Shown piece after piece: positions 1 through 10,425 of a stretch of 64,000 bases of DNA. The notes under the pieces were generated by a model. That model was not told the origin of the DNA. It saw only the letters and a program-made list of their open reading frames with translations, and searched no databases. Both the position numbers and the translations under genes were made by a program. Positions within the stretch are counted from its first letter, which is position 1; the number at the start of each line of letters is the position of its first letter. Origin of the DNA: Vigna angularis (Eukaryota > Streptophyta > Magnoliopsida > Fabales > Fabaceae). The DNA lies in assembly GCF_016808095.1 (NCBI RefSeq), contig NC_068971.1:17038501-17102500 (forward strand), read 5' to 3'.

Positions 1-41
1 GTTTGTGGCGCCGTTTTTCGGTGTTCATAAATTTGTCATCA
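1..41 (+). mobile_element. 3' end of an Athila-type LTR (partial at window edge)
   Basis: These 41 bases are identical to the last 41 bases of the solo LTR ending at 13429 and finish in the same GTCATCA. The rest of the LTR lies left of the window. It is inserted into an older LTR (42-355). The five bases after it (CCTGG) would be the right target-site copy. The left copy is outside the window. Confidence 0.75.
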
Positions 42-355
42 CCTGGGCGGTGAGCGGCACTCTTCTACGCTTAAGCCTCCAAAAAGGGCGTCAAACTTTC
101 GAGCATTCCTCCTTTCTGGTGCTTTTCCAAGCCTTTCTAAGCTCCATCTCCTTGGCACTTTATCTCTGCTTTCCATATTATCTCATTTCCTGACAAAACA
201 AGGGAAATTAGTCATAAAACCATCAAATTCAACCTCAACTCTCTTATTCATACAACTTAATAGAAAAACATGATTCCAATCAAGTTTCTAAGCAGAAAAG
301 GATGCATTTAGTGTCAAAATTACATTACAGATAACGATATTTTCAACCGTTATCA
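42..355 (-). mobile_element. 3' LTR fragment of minus-strand Athila-type element 1
   Basis: It aligns along its length with 5449-5759, the other LTR of the same element, from the GC-rich block through the terminal hairpin (GATAACG / CGTTATC) to the end TTATCA at 355. The opposite strand therefore starts with TGATAACGG, the LTR start. It is truncated on the left by the LTR insertion ending at 41. The polypurine tract directly follows at 356, which fixes the orientation as minus. Confidence 0.85.
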
Positions 356-393
356 CAACCCCAAACTTAGAACTTTGCTTGTCCTTAAGCAAA
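356..393 (-). promoter_or_regulatory. Polypurine tract and adjacent hairpin of element 1
   Basis: On the minus strand AAGTTTGGGGTTG abuts the LTR start TGATAACG, the expected place of a plus-strand primer. Next to it is an inverted repeat: TTTGCTTG at 374-381, loop TCCT, TAAGCAAA at 386-393, with one mismatch. The same hairpin without mismatch precedes the polypurine tract of another copy (16872-16891). Confidence 0.75.
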
Positions 394-1746
394 ATAGAAT
401 GTAACTCAGCTTTCCAAAACAATCACTACAATGACACAACATTTTTCAAAAACTTTTTCTTCTAGGACAAGAAATCACTTTTATCAACTCAGCATACAAA
501 TGTCAGTCAAGATGTGCAGATGCCTTAATTCAATCAAAATCAATGTGATGCTCAAATATTTCAACAGATGTTATCCTTAGGAATGATCAATCAAGCAAGC
601 AAAGATGTAATCAGAGATTCAAGGAACTATTCCTCACCAAGGAAAGTGTTTCACTCAAGCACTCAAAAGTGTATCACTCAAGCACTCAAAAGTGTATCAC
701 TCAACTCAAAGGTGTATAGTGAGGTGTTGGTGTCTTTTTCACTCTACTATCACAAATTCATACAAATTAACTTTGCCTTTCATTTAACCACAATCAAACA
801 TACTCACAAGCAAGTTGTCATCATAAGGGCTTTTCATGGCTTGTAATTTGGCTGGGCTAAGAAGGAAATTGGTTTTTCTGGTCAGCAAAATCCTTGAGTT
901 GAGAGAGACATTTATGATTTCATCATTCAAGCACAAATTCTCTTTCTTTTTCCCAGCTTTCCCTTGCATTGAGCTTTTCTTTTCTTTATTTTTCTTTTTC
1001 TTTTTGCTTTTACTTTTCATGTACTCACTATTTAGCTCAATGCTTTTTCTTTTCCTTTCTCAATCTTTCCAGCAACCCCAAACTTGAACCTTTATCAATA
1101 CCTTACAAATGTTCTCAACTTAACTCAAGGTAAAAATTGTCACAGAGGGTTTTCAAAAATTGCATAAGGCTCAAGGTTTAAAGGTTAAAACAAATTATTT
1201 TCTTTTCAATGGTCAAAAATCATGTGAAGGCTAAAAGAATAAGGGATAACAAAAGATGGCCTTGATCATATGAAACCTGTAAGCAAGTAGATCAATCAAA
1301 GAAAATTTGGGCAAAATCATTCATGCTTCCAAAGTAATAGCAATTATTCACAATAACTCTGAAACCCAAAACTCACACAGGTAAACTCTCAAGTCCCAGA
1401 ATTCAGAAAAATACCCTGCTCAGTATCTCAATCAAATTTTACCTCAAGCACTTGTTTCATACACTGTGAGCCATCACCTGTATGTTAGCACATCATCCAT
1501 CATCTCAACATTAATCAATACACTAGAGTATCACAAGGCAATACTTATCACAAAACATAGTACAGTTGAATCAAAGTAGTGTAATTCATTCAAGCAGAGT
1601 ACAATAATTCTATACTACAATCAAAAGGAAAACAATGAAAACAGAAACAAAATAAAGTTTAACAATCAAAGCAATAAAAATAGTAAAATAACAGAAATCC
1701 TGTTCTAGAACAAAGGTGGCATTCATCAGTAGATGCCAACTTCAAC
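394..1746 (-). mobile_element. 3' noncoding region of Athila-type element 1
   Basis: No credible gene is seen; the small reading frames here are low-complexity or short. It matches, in the same internal order, 15718-16909 and 54915-56128 of two other copies. It includes a pyrimidine-rich stretch (purine-rich on the coding strand) flanked by GCATTGAGC at 966-974 and GCTCAATGC at 1035-1043, a structure shared by all three copies. Confidence 0.7.
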
Positions 1747-1992
1747 TCATGACTCATCATCATCAGAGTCCTCATCCTCCTCAGCTTCCTCATCCTCATC
1801 ATCCTCGTCTTCAGCGTCCTCATCCATGGCTGAAGCTTCAACTCTACCACCCTCTTGTGCTGGGTCAACGGGCCATGCCACTCGGGCTACAAATTCCTCT
1901 TGAGATATGAACTCGGGCTGCAAATTCCTCCTGAGATATGAACATGCCGCTTGAGCCCACTTAAAAACCCAAATCTGCAGATCGCGCCGCAC
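1747..1992 (-). pseudogene. Remnant of env-position protein, acidic C-terminal tail
   Basis: The minus-strand frame keeps only the end of the protein seen more fully at 56129-57360. There is a segment with EEF and VAWP, then a run of Asp/Glu to the stop. Residues with the same pattern (EEFHNVVAWP, then acidic tail) end the longer copy. Nearly all of the globular part is deleted. A 31 bp tandem duplication (1881-1911 and 1912-1942) repeats a coding segment in frame. The function of these proteins is unknown; they occupy the env position of Athila elements. No functional product is expected. Confidence 0.6.
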
Positions 1993-2035
1993 GAGCGCCC
2001 CTCAGGGGCGCTTGAGCGGCGAGCGACACTTTTCT
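1975..2035 (-). other. GC-rich palindromic block resembling LTR U3
   Basis: It contains a perfect palindrome, GCGCCCCTCAGGGGCGC (about 1995-2011), and CGCTTGAGCGG-like motifs of the kind found in the LTR U3 (5320-5480), but here it is internal, just upstream of the env-like remnant. The equivalent internal position of the third copy (about 57970-58060) has a similar block. It may be part of an internal promoter. Confidence 0.45.
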
Positions 2036-2287
2036 CCCTTAGCTTTTTGGCTTGTTTTGGGTATTCCTGGCTTTGGGTTCTCAGATTCAACTTAGAATTT
2101 TCAAGTTTATTTTCCCTAGCTCTCACAACAACACCCAAATCAAACAATTAATCTCTCTCCACCCTTCAAACATTTAGTTATTACAGACTATGCATACTAG
2201 AATCAAGCAAACACAAAATAAAATGAAACAAAATTCAATTACAAGAATCCAAACTAAAGAAACAATAAACAAAATAAAAGTTTTTAA

Positions 2288-2330
2288 AACACTGGGTTGC
2301 CTCCCAGTAAGCGCTTCTTTAACGTCACTA
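2288..2330 (-). other. Conserved hairpin block between protease-tail and env-like region
   Basis: A hairpin, ACTGGG (2291-2296), loop TTGCCT, CCCAGT (2303-2308), is followed by AAGCGCT and a TTTAACGTCAC-type motif. The same order recurs at 58191-58220 and, with changes, at 58452-58485. It lies right after the stop codon of the protease-tail frame. The role is unknown; an RNA signal is possible. Confidence 0.55.
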
Positions 2331-2346
2331 GCTTGACCCAATAAGC

Positions 2347-3140
2347 TCATGTCACATCTTTGATCTTGGTGTCATCTTTTCCTTCTCCACACCAACTGAT
2401 CTTCAGTAGCTTCTTGTTCACCTTTTTTATTCTCCTGGAAATTGGAGATTCAATCTTTATCAGTCCATCGGTTCTGAGTTCTTTCACAACCCACAGCTTT
2501 TTATTGAATCTCATTGGGATGCCTGGTCTAAGTTCTTCATGTTTCTCCAGGGAGTCTTGATGAACACTTTTTCCTTTGTTGTCTTTTTCTTCTTCATTTA
2601 CGTGTGAGAAAAAACACTTTTTACCTTTCTTGCCTGGCTTGGAAGCTTTAGTACTAGTCTCTGGTGCATCTCCACATGCAGCTTTGAGACTAGTCTTCTT
2701 CACCTGGATTTGCTATTCAGCGTTGAAGACATTGAAAATCACCTCCTCTTCCTAGTCCTTAAGTTCTATAGTTTCATCATCAACATGATCACCTTGACCG
2801 TTTTCATGAATGGCCTTCCAAGAATAATAGGGATCTCCAAATGTTCCTCCATCTCCATTACTACAAAGTCTACCAGGAATCTGAGGTTGTCAATTTTAAC
2901 CATCACATCTTCCACCACACCATAGGGCTTTTTGGTGGATCCATCGGCAATAAACAGAGTCATCCTTGCAGGCTTGACTTCAAGACCACCAATCTTTTCA
3001 AGAACAAATAGGGGCATCAAATTGATACTGGACCCTAAATCAATTAGGGCTTTTCCTATTTTATGGCTCCTGATAGTGCAAGGAATGGTGAAACTTCCTG
3101 GATCTTTAAGTTTAGGAGGAAATGCCTTTTGAAAGATCAC
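2347..3140 (-). pseudogene. Retropepsin-like protease plus conserved C-terminal tail (element 1)
   Basis: The minus-strand protein at 2766-3140 has PPKLKDPGSF, then ALIDLGSSINLMP, an aspartic protease active-site region of plant Ty3/gypsy type with the catalytic Asp present, then IPIILGRPFM, the flap-to-C-terminal core. A second frame at 2347-2703 carries the tail (MRFNKKLWVVK, then an SRRIKKV region) that also ends the copy at 58509-59165. Stops and a frameshift separate the two parts. No reverse transcriptase, RNase H or integrase follows; the next element is the hairpin block at 2288. In a working element the protease would process Gag inside virus-like particles. Confidence 0.75.
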
Positions 3141-3455
3141 ACTGCACTCTCCCTGTATCTCAATTATTTCCTCCTAAAGATATTTCTTTCTTTTGAGGAG
3201 TTTCTTCAAAAACTTGGCACATTCAGGAATCTGCTACAATGCTTCAGTCACAGGAATTCTAATCCCCAATTTTCTGAAGATTTCTTCGAAGCACCCTAAT
3301 TGCATCTCTTTTTCTTTTCTGGAACATTCCTTAGGGTGATGAAGATTTTTCTCAATTTTTTCTTTTTTTCTCTCAACCTCTTCTTTTTCTTTTCTCTCTT
3401 CTTTTACAATCTTTTCTTTTTCTTTTCTCTCAACTTCAATTTTTCTCTCTTCCTT

Positions 3456-4286
3456 TTATTCTCTTTCTTTTAACTCAACTTTTTCTTTTCTCTCTACTTG
3501 TTTCTCTTTCTCCCTCTCATCTTTAACACTCACAATAGGCTTGCATTCTTCCTTGGGGTTAACTTCAGTATTAGTCCCGAAACTTTTGATAGGTATCTCT
3601 TCCAACTTCTTGGCTATTTGACCAACCTGCATCTCCAGATTCCTTATAGCAGCTTCAGTGCTTTTCTGATTGGACAGAGTTGCCTGCATCAACCAATATG
3701 ATCACCACCACATAGTTCACAAAGTTGTTGTTGAACCTGTAAGACATTCTGGCACTCCTTTAGTGGCTGGGAAGTATTTGTTCAAGAATTTTGCAACCAC
3801 ATCTTCCCACTCAGTCAAGCTATTTTCAGGAAAAGAGTTCAACCACAGTTTAGCATTGCCTCCTAGTGAGAAAGGAAACAAGCTCAGTCTAATAACATCA
3901 TTTAACACTCCATTCAACTTCAAAGTGTTGCAGATCTCATTAAAAGTGGTCAGTTGCTTATATGGATTTTCATGTGACAGTCCATTGAATTTGTTGCTCT
4001 TCACTAGATGGATCAACACAGGCTTCATCTCCATACTTGTGGCAGTGACCCTCGGCTTTGCAATGCTGTTAAAATGGCGAGGACCAACAACTGTTGCATA
4101 ATCTGCCAAAGTACACCTACCACCATAGTTGTCAATGCTTTCCTGATCAGATTGTAAGGCGTGTGAAATTTTCTCTAGAGAAGGTTCTCTAGATAATATC
4201 TTTCTTGGTTGCCTTCTACTAGTCTCAAGTCCTTCAAGAAGAGGTTCAGAACTTTTGTTGCTCCTAGTTCTGACTGTATCCTGCAT
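3456..4286 (-). pseudogene. Athila-type Gag, internally deleted (element 1)
   Basis: From the ATG at 4286 (MQDTVRTRSNK, as in the other copies) the frame shows the retrotransposon Gag domain: FNGLSHENPY, LSLFPFSLGGNAKLWLNSFP, EWEDVVAKFLNKYFP. About 0.45 kb present in the other copies is then missing, including the rest of the capsid-like domain. The sequence resumes in another frame at the zinc knuckle and the coiled-coil segment (STEAAIRNLEMQVGQIAKKLEE, about 3590-3660) followed by a Lys/Glu-rich tail. Gag would form the particle and bind RNA. This copy cannot make it. Confidence 0.8.
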
Positions 4287-4447
4287 AAACTAGACACAAA
4301 ACCCTAGAAAACACTCTTAGCACAAAAACAAAAACAAACGGCACTTAAAAAAATTAAAAATAAGACAAATTAAAAATAAAAACAAAAATAAAAAATAAAG
4401 TAAAAGTTAATCAAGAATCACACAAATAGAATAGTTTAAACCGTGAG

Positions 4448-4465
4448 TCCCCGGCAGCGGCGCCA
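4448..4465 (-). other. Primer binding site, tRNA-Asp type
   Basis: The minus strand reads TGGCGCCGCTGCCGGGGA. This is complementary to the 3' end of plant tRNA-Asp with one mismatch, and lies 9 nt inside the 5' LTR boundary at 4475. tRNA-Asp priming is typical of Athila and Tat lineages. Confidence 0.85.
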
Positions 4466-4474
4466 AAAACTTGT

Positions 4475-5759
4475 TGATGGATCGACAAGCGTTCCAAATC
4501 GCACAAGTAATATAAAATGGTAAGACAAGGTATCGTATCCCAAAGGACTCTCGGCACTAGACAATCGTGTGATAACTCGATTAATTAAGACTTAAAGAAA
4601 ATGATATCATCTGTTTAAGATGCAAAGACACAAAATTAAATATGAATGCAGTTTGATAAATAACAGAGTAGCACAGTGATGAACGGATGTTGTTTTTAAT
4701 GAGATGAATATGTTGTTGGGGTTAGATTTCACCAAGTTCCCTCTCATGTATGTGAGAATTCTTCTTTACGCATTAATGTTAACGTCACTCATTAAATCAC
4801 TTAAACCCGATCCCTCGGCGAAATAAGCCTGTCCTTAATCACCAGTTCATGCAATACCTAGTATTTCTAGTAATTAAATGTGAAGATGAAGAGCTTTAAG
4901 ACAACCAAGACTCATACCCTCATCCCTGAGAAATATTACTCTTGGGAGTAATTCAACAAGAACCTGAATTGTAAGGAACCTCCCGACACTCATGCAATTC
5001 ATAAATCATGCCATTGAATGAGTTAAACAAAGCAAGCGTTGTAATAGATGAATTACTCTAACTATTAATAAAAAAGCATATATTATTAAGAATCAATTCA
5101 AATACATGAGAGTTCACAAGGTTACATCATTCCCAACAACAAATAGAGTTTAGTTCACCATAGACATGGTGAAACTAGATGGAAGCTCCCGCATCCAAAT
5201 CCACCTCCAGAGGGTGAAAGAGTGTGCTATTGTGCTCCTCCAGCCAAAGATACAAAACCTAGGACGTCTTGGTCCTTTAAATAGAGTAGACACAGAACAT
5301 AAATAAGGCACGGGCCTGTGTCACTAGCGCTCAAGCGCCCCACTTAGGGCGCCCAGGCGGTGAGCGGTGGTCTTCTGCGCTTAAGCCTCAAAGAGTGGCG
5401 CCCAAGATTCGTGCTTCTGACGCTCAAGCGCCGCAAAAAGGGGCGTCCGGGCGGTGAGCGACACTCTTTTGCGCTTAAGCCTCCAAAAAGGGCGCCCAAG
5501 CTTCGAGCATTCCTCCCTTCTGGTGCTTTTCCAGACCTTTCTGAGCTCCATCTCCTTGGCACTTCATCTCTACTTTTCGTATTATCTCATTTCCTGCCAA
5601 AACAAGGGAAATTAGTCATAAAACCATGAAATTCAACCTCAACTCTCTTATTCACACAACTTAACAGAAAAACATGATTCCAAGCGAGATTTTATGCAGG
5701 AAAGGGTGCATTTAGTGTCAAAATTACATTACAGATAACGGTATTTTCAACCGTTATCA
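4475..5759 (-). mobile_element. 5' LTR of minus-strand Athila-type element 1
   Basis: On the minus strand it starts TGATAACGG at 5759 and ends CCATCA at 4475, a 1285 bp LTR followed by the primer binding site. The U3 holds a GC-rich cluster of short palindromic repeats (5320-5480; GCGCTCAAGCGC and AGGGCGCCC types). A TATA-like CTATTTAAAGG at 5274-5284 is followed downstream by GACGTCCTAGG, a core-promoter palindrome shared with other LTRs here. The R/U5 part has the conserved Athila-type run around 4770-5060. Related to the 42-355 fragment. Confidence 0.85.
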
Positions 5760-6618
5760 ACTCCCCTTCCAACGGAAGCATTCCCAACCATGAGTACCCC
5801 TTTTTCATACTGTTGTTCATCTTAACAAAAGACGTGCTTATCTAAAACCCTTTTCAAAAAGACTTTCAACTATTGGCTTTGATACCACTGTAAGAAAAGA
5901 AAGGGCTTATATCTCAAGCCAAGAGGGGGGTGAATTGGATTAACCCTTTTTTTACAATCTTTTTGAAATCTTTATGAGTTCTTGGCTTCTTGAAATCAAT
6001 AAATAAATAGTAATGAATCAACAAGTAGAGAAAGAGTAGAGAAAGATCAAGCACACAAGCAATCTATACCAGTTTTTCTATCACAAGCCTACATCCAGTC
6101 CTTCTTCAACAACCTTAGTTAGAGGGAATCCACTATAATGATTGAGTATACAAGAATACAGAGAAAACCCTTTCAATGCACTCCTTTCACCACTCAAAAT
6201 CAAAATAGCAACACAAGAGATGAACACCCTCAATCTCTTACAAATACCAAGAGCAATCCCATCTCTTAAACCTGGCTAACCCCGTACAGGTACACAATAC
6301 AAATTGTTTGAAGAACCTAATCTTGAATACACTCTTCAAAGTTCAAAATTAATCAGAACAAATGTAGTCCAATTGACTTAAATGAATCCTTGTATGATCA
6401 CCAAGAAAGCTTTGATTCCTCCAAGAATGTGTCTTTGAGAGCACCTGCACACATACTTAAAAGATTTGTTAGTATTTGAAAATGTTAACGTTATGGAAAT
6501 AGCTTTCAAGACACATATATAAGATTTTCAAATCATGTCGCAGTATAATCGATTATGTTATTTATGTAATCTGTTATGATTTTCTCTCTGTTTTAATAGA
6601 TTATCTTATATGTGTAAT
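5760..6618 (-). mobile_element. Ty1/copia LTR and leader fragment
   Basis: On the minus strand, TGGTATCAAAGCC at 5875-5887 is a primer binding site for initiator tRNA-Met with one change. It directly follows the LTR end (the plus strand reads TGTAAGAAAAG from 5889). The LTR then runs right to about 6618, where an Athila-type LTR replaces its end. It contains ATCGATTA-type motifs (around 6548 and 6616) like those of the SIRE-type LTRs at 40490-40740. Only leader sequence (5760-5874) remains of the internal region, and no coding is seen. Confidence 0.7.
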
Positions 6619-7842
6619 CGATAACGGTTGAAAATACCGTTATCTAATATGCAATTTTAATACTAAATCAATCCTTTTAACTTAGAAACTTGCTAGTTCT
6701 CTTGCTTTTAACTTATTTTGATGAATAAGAGAGTTGAGGTTATACTTAAGGATTTTATCACTAAAATCCTTTAATTTTGTAAGAAATTGGGATGAATTGA
6801 AAGAGGAGTTAAAATGTCAAGAAGTTGGAACCCAGAAAGGAATAAAAGAGAACCAGAAGAGAACGTTGTTGAAGGTCGCAACACGCTTGGGCGCCCTTTT
6901 AGGGACGTTGAGCGCCAGCCCTCGAGCACCATTTCACGCCTAGGCGCCCTTCTTGGGGCGCTGAACGCCATTCTTCTCGCAAGCTCGCTGTATATAAGGA
7001 CTTGGATGTCCTAGAAGGAGTATCTTTTGACAGAAGGGACGCAAATTCAAATACTTTCAGCTCTCTAGAGGCAGAATTGGATACAGAAGCTCTCCTTTTC
7101 AATTTTTAGGGTTTATCTTTCATGTTCATTCCATTGTTCATCTAGTTTCTCCATGACAAGGGGGAACTAAATTCAATTTATTGTTGGGGAAGATGTAACC
7201 TCTGAACTCTCATGTATTTGAATTGATTCCAATTTATTTATACTTCTTTTATTAATTGTTAGGGTTATTCTCCTTTGCTCTATGTTTGTTATGTTTAACT
7301 CATTCATGGCATGATTATTGGTTTTCTTTGATATGGACACATACGGAGAAACCTAGAACTAGGGAATTTCTCCTATGGGAACTATTGCCTAGACATAGGG
7401 ATAGAATGCTTGGTTGTCTTAAGCTTCCGTTCGTAATGCAAAATTAATTATTAGGGAGACAAGACATTGTAAACTAGTAATTAAGGATAAGCTTTTTCGC
7501 TGAGACATCGGGTTCTAAGTACTTTAGAAAGTGACATTAACAATTAATAAAGAATAAGAATTCTTATATACATGAGAGTGATTAGGTGAAATCTAAACCC
7601 CAACAACATCTTCATATCATAATTTAACATCATCATTCACTTTTGCGTTTCTCTTCAATTGATCAAAATTGCATTCACGTTTACTTTCTTGTTTTGCATT
7701 TAAAACCCTAAATTGTTTTTCAAAGTCTTAATTAGTTAAGTAATTACATGACAGTTTAGTGTCGTGAGTCTCCTGGGAAACGATACTTTGCCTTACCATT
7801 TATTATTACTTGATACGATTCGGTACACTTGCCGACATCTTA
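6619..7842 (+). mobile_element. 5' LTR of plus-strand Athila-type element 2
   Basis: It begins with the GATAACGG...CCGTTATC terminal hairpin (the first T of TG is changed) and ends ACATCTTA before the primer site, 1224 bp. It has TATATAAGG at 6991-6999, GGGCGCC/GGCGCTGAACGCC motifs upstream, and the conserved U5 run (TTTAACTCATTCATGGCATG near 7290, GAGACATCGGGTT near 7500). It faces the 5' LTR of element 1 head to head across the copia fragment. Confidence 0.85.
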
Positions 7843-7851
7843 ACAAGTTTT

Positions 7852-7869
7852 TGGCGTCGTTGTCGGGGA
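7852..7869 (+). other. Primer binding site, tRNA-Asp type, mutated
   Basis: It reads TGGCGTCGTTGTCGGGGA and differs from the tRNA-Asp complement by two C-to-T changes, both at CCG sites. Position is 9 nt after the LTR end. Confidence 0.8.
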
Positions 7870-8007
7870 CTCGTGGTTTAAACTATACTTTTGTGTGATT
7901 CTTAACCTATTAGACTTTATCTTTAATTTTATCTTTTTGTTTTTTAATTGTTGTTTTTTTTATCTGTTGGTGCTAATTCAGTGCTCTAGTGTTTTGTTCT
8001 CTAGTGT

Positions 8008-9456
8008 ATGCAGGTACAATTCGGACTAGAAGCACGAAAGTTTCTAAACCTCTTCTTGGAGGTTTGGACAATAGTAGAAGAAAAAGGAGGAACAGGTCGT
8101 CCAGAGAACTTTTCCCTTCTCTGAGACTCTTTTACAACCTTCACCTCAAAGATCTGACCAGGAAACAGAAAATATGGTTGAAGAGTAGAATGGTAGACGT
8201 ACCCTAGCAGATTATGCAATAATTATTGGCCCTCATCATTTTAATAACATTGCAAGGCCGAGGGTTAATGCTGCAAATATGGAGATGAAGCCTGCTTTGA
8301 TTGAATTGGTGAAGAGTAACCAATTCAATGGATTATCACATGAAAATCCATATGAGCATCTGACCACATTCAATGAGATATGCAATACTGTGAAGATCAA
8401 TGGCATGCCAGATGAAGCTAATAGACTTAGCCTACTCCCTTTCTCTTTGGGAGGCAATGCTAAGATGTGGTTGAACTCTTTTCCAGATAACAACTTTATT
8501 GAATGGGAACCGTGGTTGCAAAGTTTCTGAACAAATACTTCCCACAATCAAAAGTAAACAAAGGTAAACAAGAAATTTCTTCTTTCAGGCAAGGCATGGA
8601 TGAAACATTAGGTCAAGCGTGGGATAAATTTAAAAGCTTGTTGAGGAAGACGCCCACACATGCCTTTGATGATCCTACAGTAGTCATTCTATTCCTTGGA
8701 GGTCTAAGCTCACAAACTAAATTGATGTTGGATGCCTCAGCTGGAGGTAATATCAAGTGCAAGACACCAGAGGAAGCATATGATTTGATTGAAAATATGG
8801 CTACAAATGATAATGAGATGCACAGTGAAAGAACTCAACTTCAACAAAAAGGAGTTCTACAACTACAATCTCAAGATGCTCTGTTGGCACAAAACAAGAT
8901 TATGACTCAACAATTGGAAACTTTGATGAAGAAAATATCTCAATTGCCAAAGGAGTTGTAGAATATTTCACAAGTTCAACAACAACTTTGTGAGTTGTGT
9001 GGTGGAGATCATGTTAATGGTGAATGTGCTATGCCAGAAGTTACCCAAGAGAAAGTCAATTTTATGGGTCAAGGTAATCAATTTCGCCCAGGTAATTACA
9101 ACCAAGGATGGAAACCTCACCCAAGTATGGGTCAAGGGCAGGTTGGGCAAATCAACAGACCACAACAACAACCCTCTTTATCTGAAAGAACTACAAAGTT
9201 AGAAGAGACACTCCAATAATTCATGCAAGTGTCTATCTCCAATCATAAGAGCACTGAAGCTGCTATAAGGAATTTGGAGATACAGGTTGGCCAACTGGCT
9301 AAAAAGTTGGAGGAGAAATCTGAAAAGCAGTTTGGGGCTAATAATAAGGTTAACCCTAAAGAAGAGTGTAATGCTATCATGAACATTAGTTGTGAGAGAG
9401 TAGATGACAAAAAAATTGAGAGAAAAGAAAAAGTTGAATTGAGTGAAAAAGAATAA
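8008..9456 (+). pseudogene. Athila-type Gag, frameshifted (element 2)
   Basis: The ATG at 8008 matches the start of the other copies but a one-base loss in codon 3 shifts the frame at once. Homology continues as TIRTRSTK, then the Gag core in frame at 8279-8530 (LSLLPFSLGGNAKMWLNSFP), another shift near 8510, and 8503-8961 (FLNKYFPQSKVNKGKQEISS, GGLSSQTKLMLDAS). An in-frame TAG at 8959 precedes a zinc knuckle CELCGGDHVNGEC (Cys-X2-Cys-X3-His-X4-Cys, about 8992-9030). A TAA at 9217 precedes the coiled-coil STEAAIRNLEIQVGQLAKKLEE. The tail is lost at the junction with the minus-strand element at about 9456. Confidence 0.85.
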
Positions 9457-10425
9457 ACCAAAAGGAATAGAGGAGCAATGGGGAACAAGTGAAAATACAA
9501 TCAAATCACACCCAAAACCTCTAATTCAATATCCTCTTCTCGACTCCATTATTCACAATTTTGTTTTTCATTTTTCTCTATTTTTTTTCTTTCTTTTCTC
9601 ATCGTGTCTTTTTTTTTCTTTTCTCTCTATTTGGGACACGACTGTAAGAGACAAGATACACAATATCTTTACAAAAACAAAACAAGAAAAGGAACCAACT
9701 AGCCAATTCATATGAATCCCCAGGGAGACCACACTTTTTCCCAAAACACTTCCAAAGCTCCAAAATTCCCTAAGGTTAAGGTGATCATGGTTTTTCACTT
9801 AAGGGTGATTAATGAGCTTGAAAACAAAGAACAGGGGAAAAGCATAGGCTCAAAGGGTTATAAAAGGATCAAAAGAAGGGAGGCTTATTTGGCTAGAGAG
9901 GCTCAAGAACAAAACTGCCTTTGTCACTTCCAAACATGCATATCCATCAAGAATTTCCAAAAAGAGTCAAGCCAAGGCATATGTGAAAGCAATCAAGAGA
10001 TACATCACACAAGAAAGAACATAAAGTGGCTTAAATCTCACATAGGGTATTTGTCACAATCAATTCAACCTCTCAAACATCATAATCATCTTCCCACGCA
10101 AAGAAAAGCAAGAGTTTCAAACCATAAGTATCAATCAATTGAAGTGAAAGATGAGTCTACAACTTAAACAAAATCCAGAAATTAAGAGAATCATGCAAAA
10201 CTGTATACAGGACACGCAAAAACAACCTAAAACAGAAAAAATTTAACAAAGAAAACAAAAATTAACAAAGAAAAATCAAAATCTCCCCCAATAGACCACA
10301 CTTAAACTACACACTGTCCTCATTGTGTCATAAGCATAAGATAAAAAATTAGAGTAGTGAACAGATCATGGACAAGTGCAATAAAAGTAGGGAAAGGGGG
10401 AGAAGGCAAAAGGAAAACCCCCTAG
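9457..10425 (-). mobile_element. 3' noncoding region of Tat-like gag-only element, 3' LTR missing
   Basis: No gene is supported. On the minus strand it follows the Gag remnant, with GAGGACAGTGTGTAGTTTAAG and GGGGGAGATTTTG, a context I associate with the 3' part of Tat/Athila-related elements. The sequence stops where the element 2 Gag begins (about 9456), so the 3' LTR expected further left is absent. Purine-rich and AT-rich tracts (9560-9640) are simple sequence. Confidence 0.55.

Noticed and set aside
9712..10167. 151-codon plus-strand frame
   Set aside because: It lies in the 3' noncoding region of a minus-strand element and shows no protein features.
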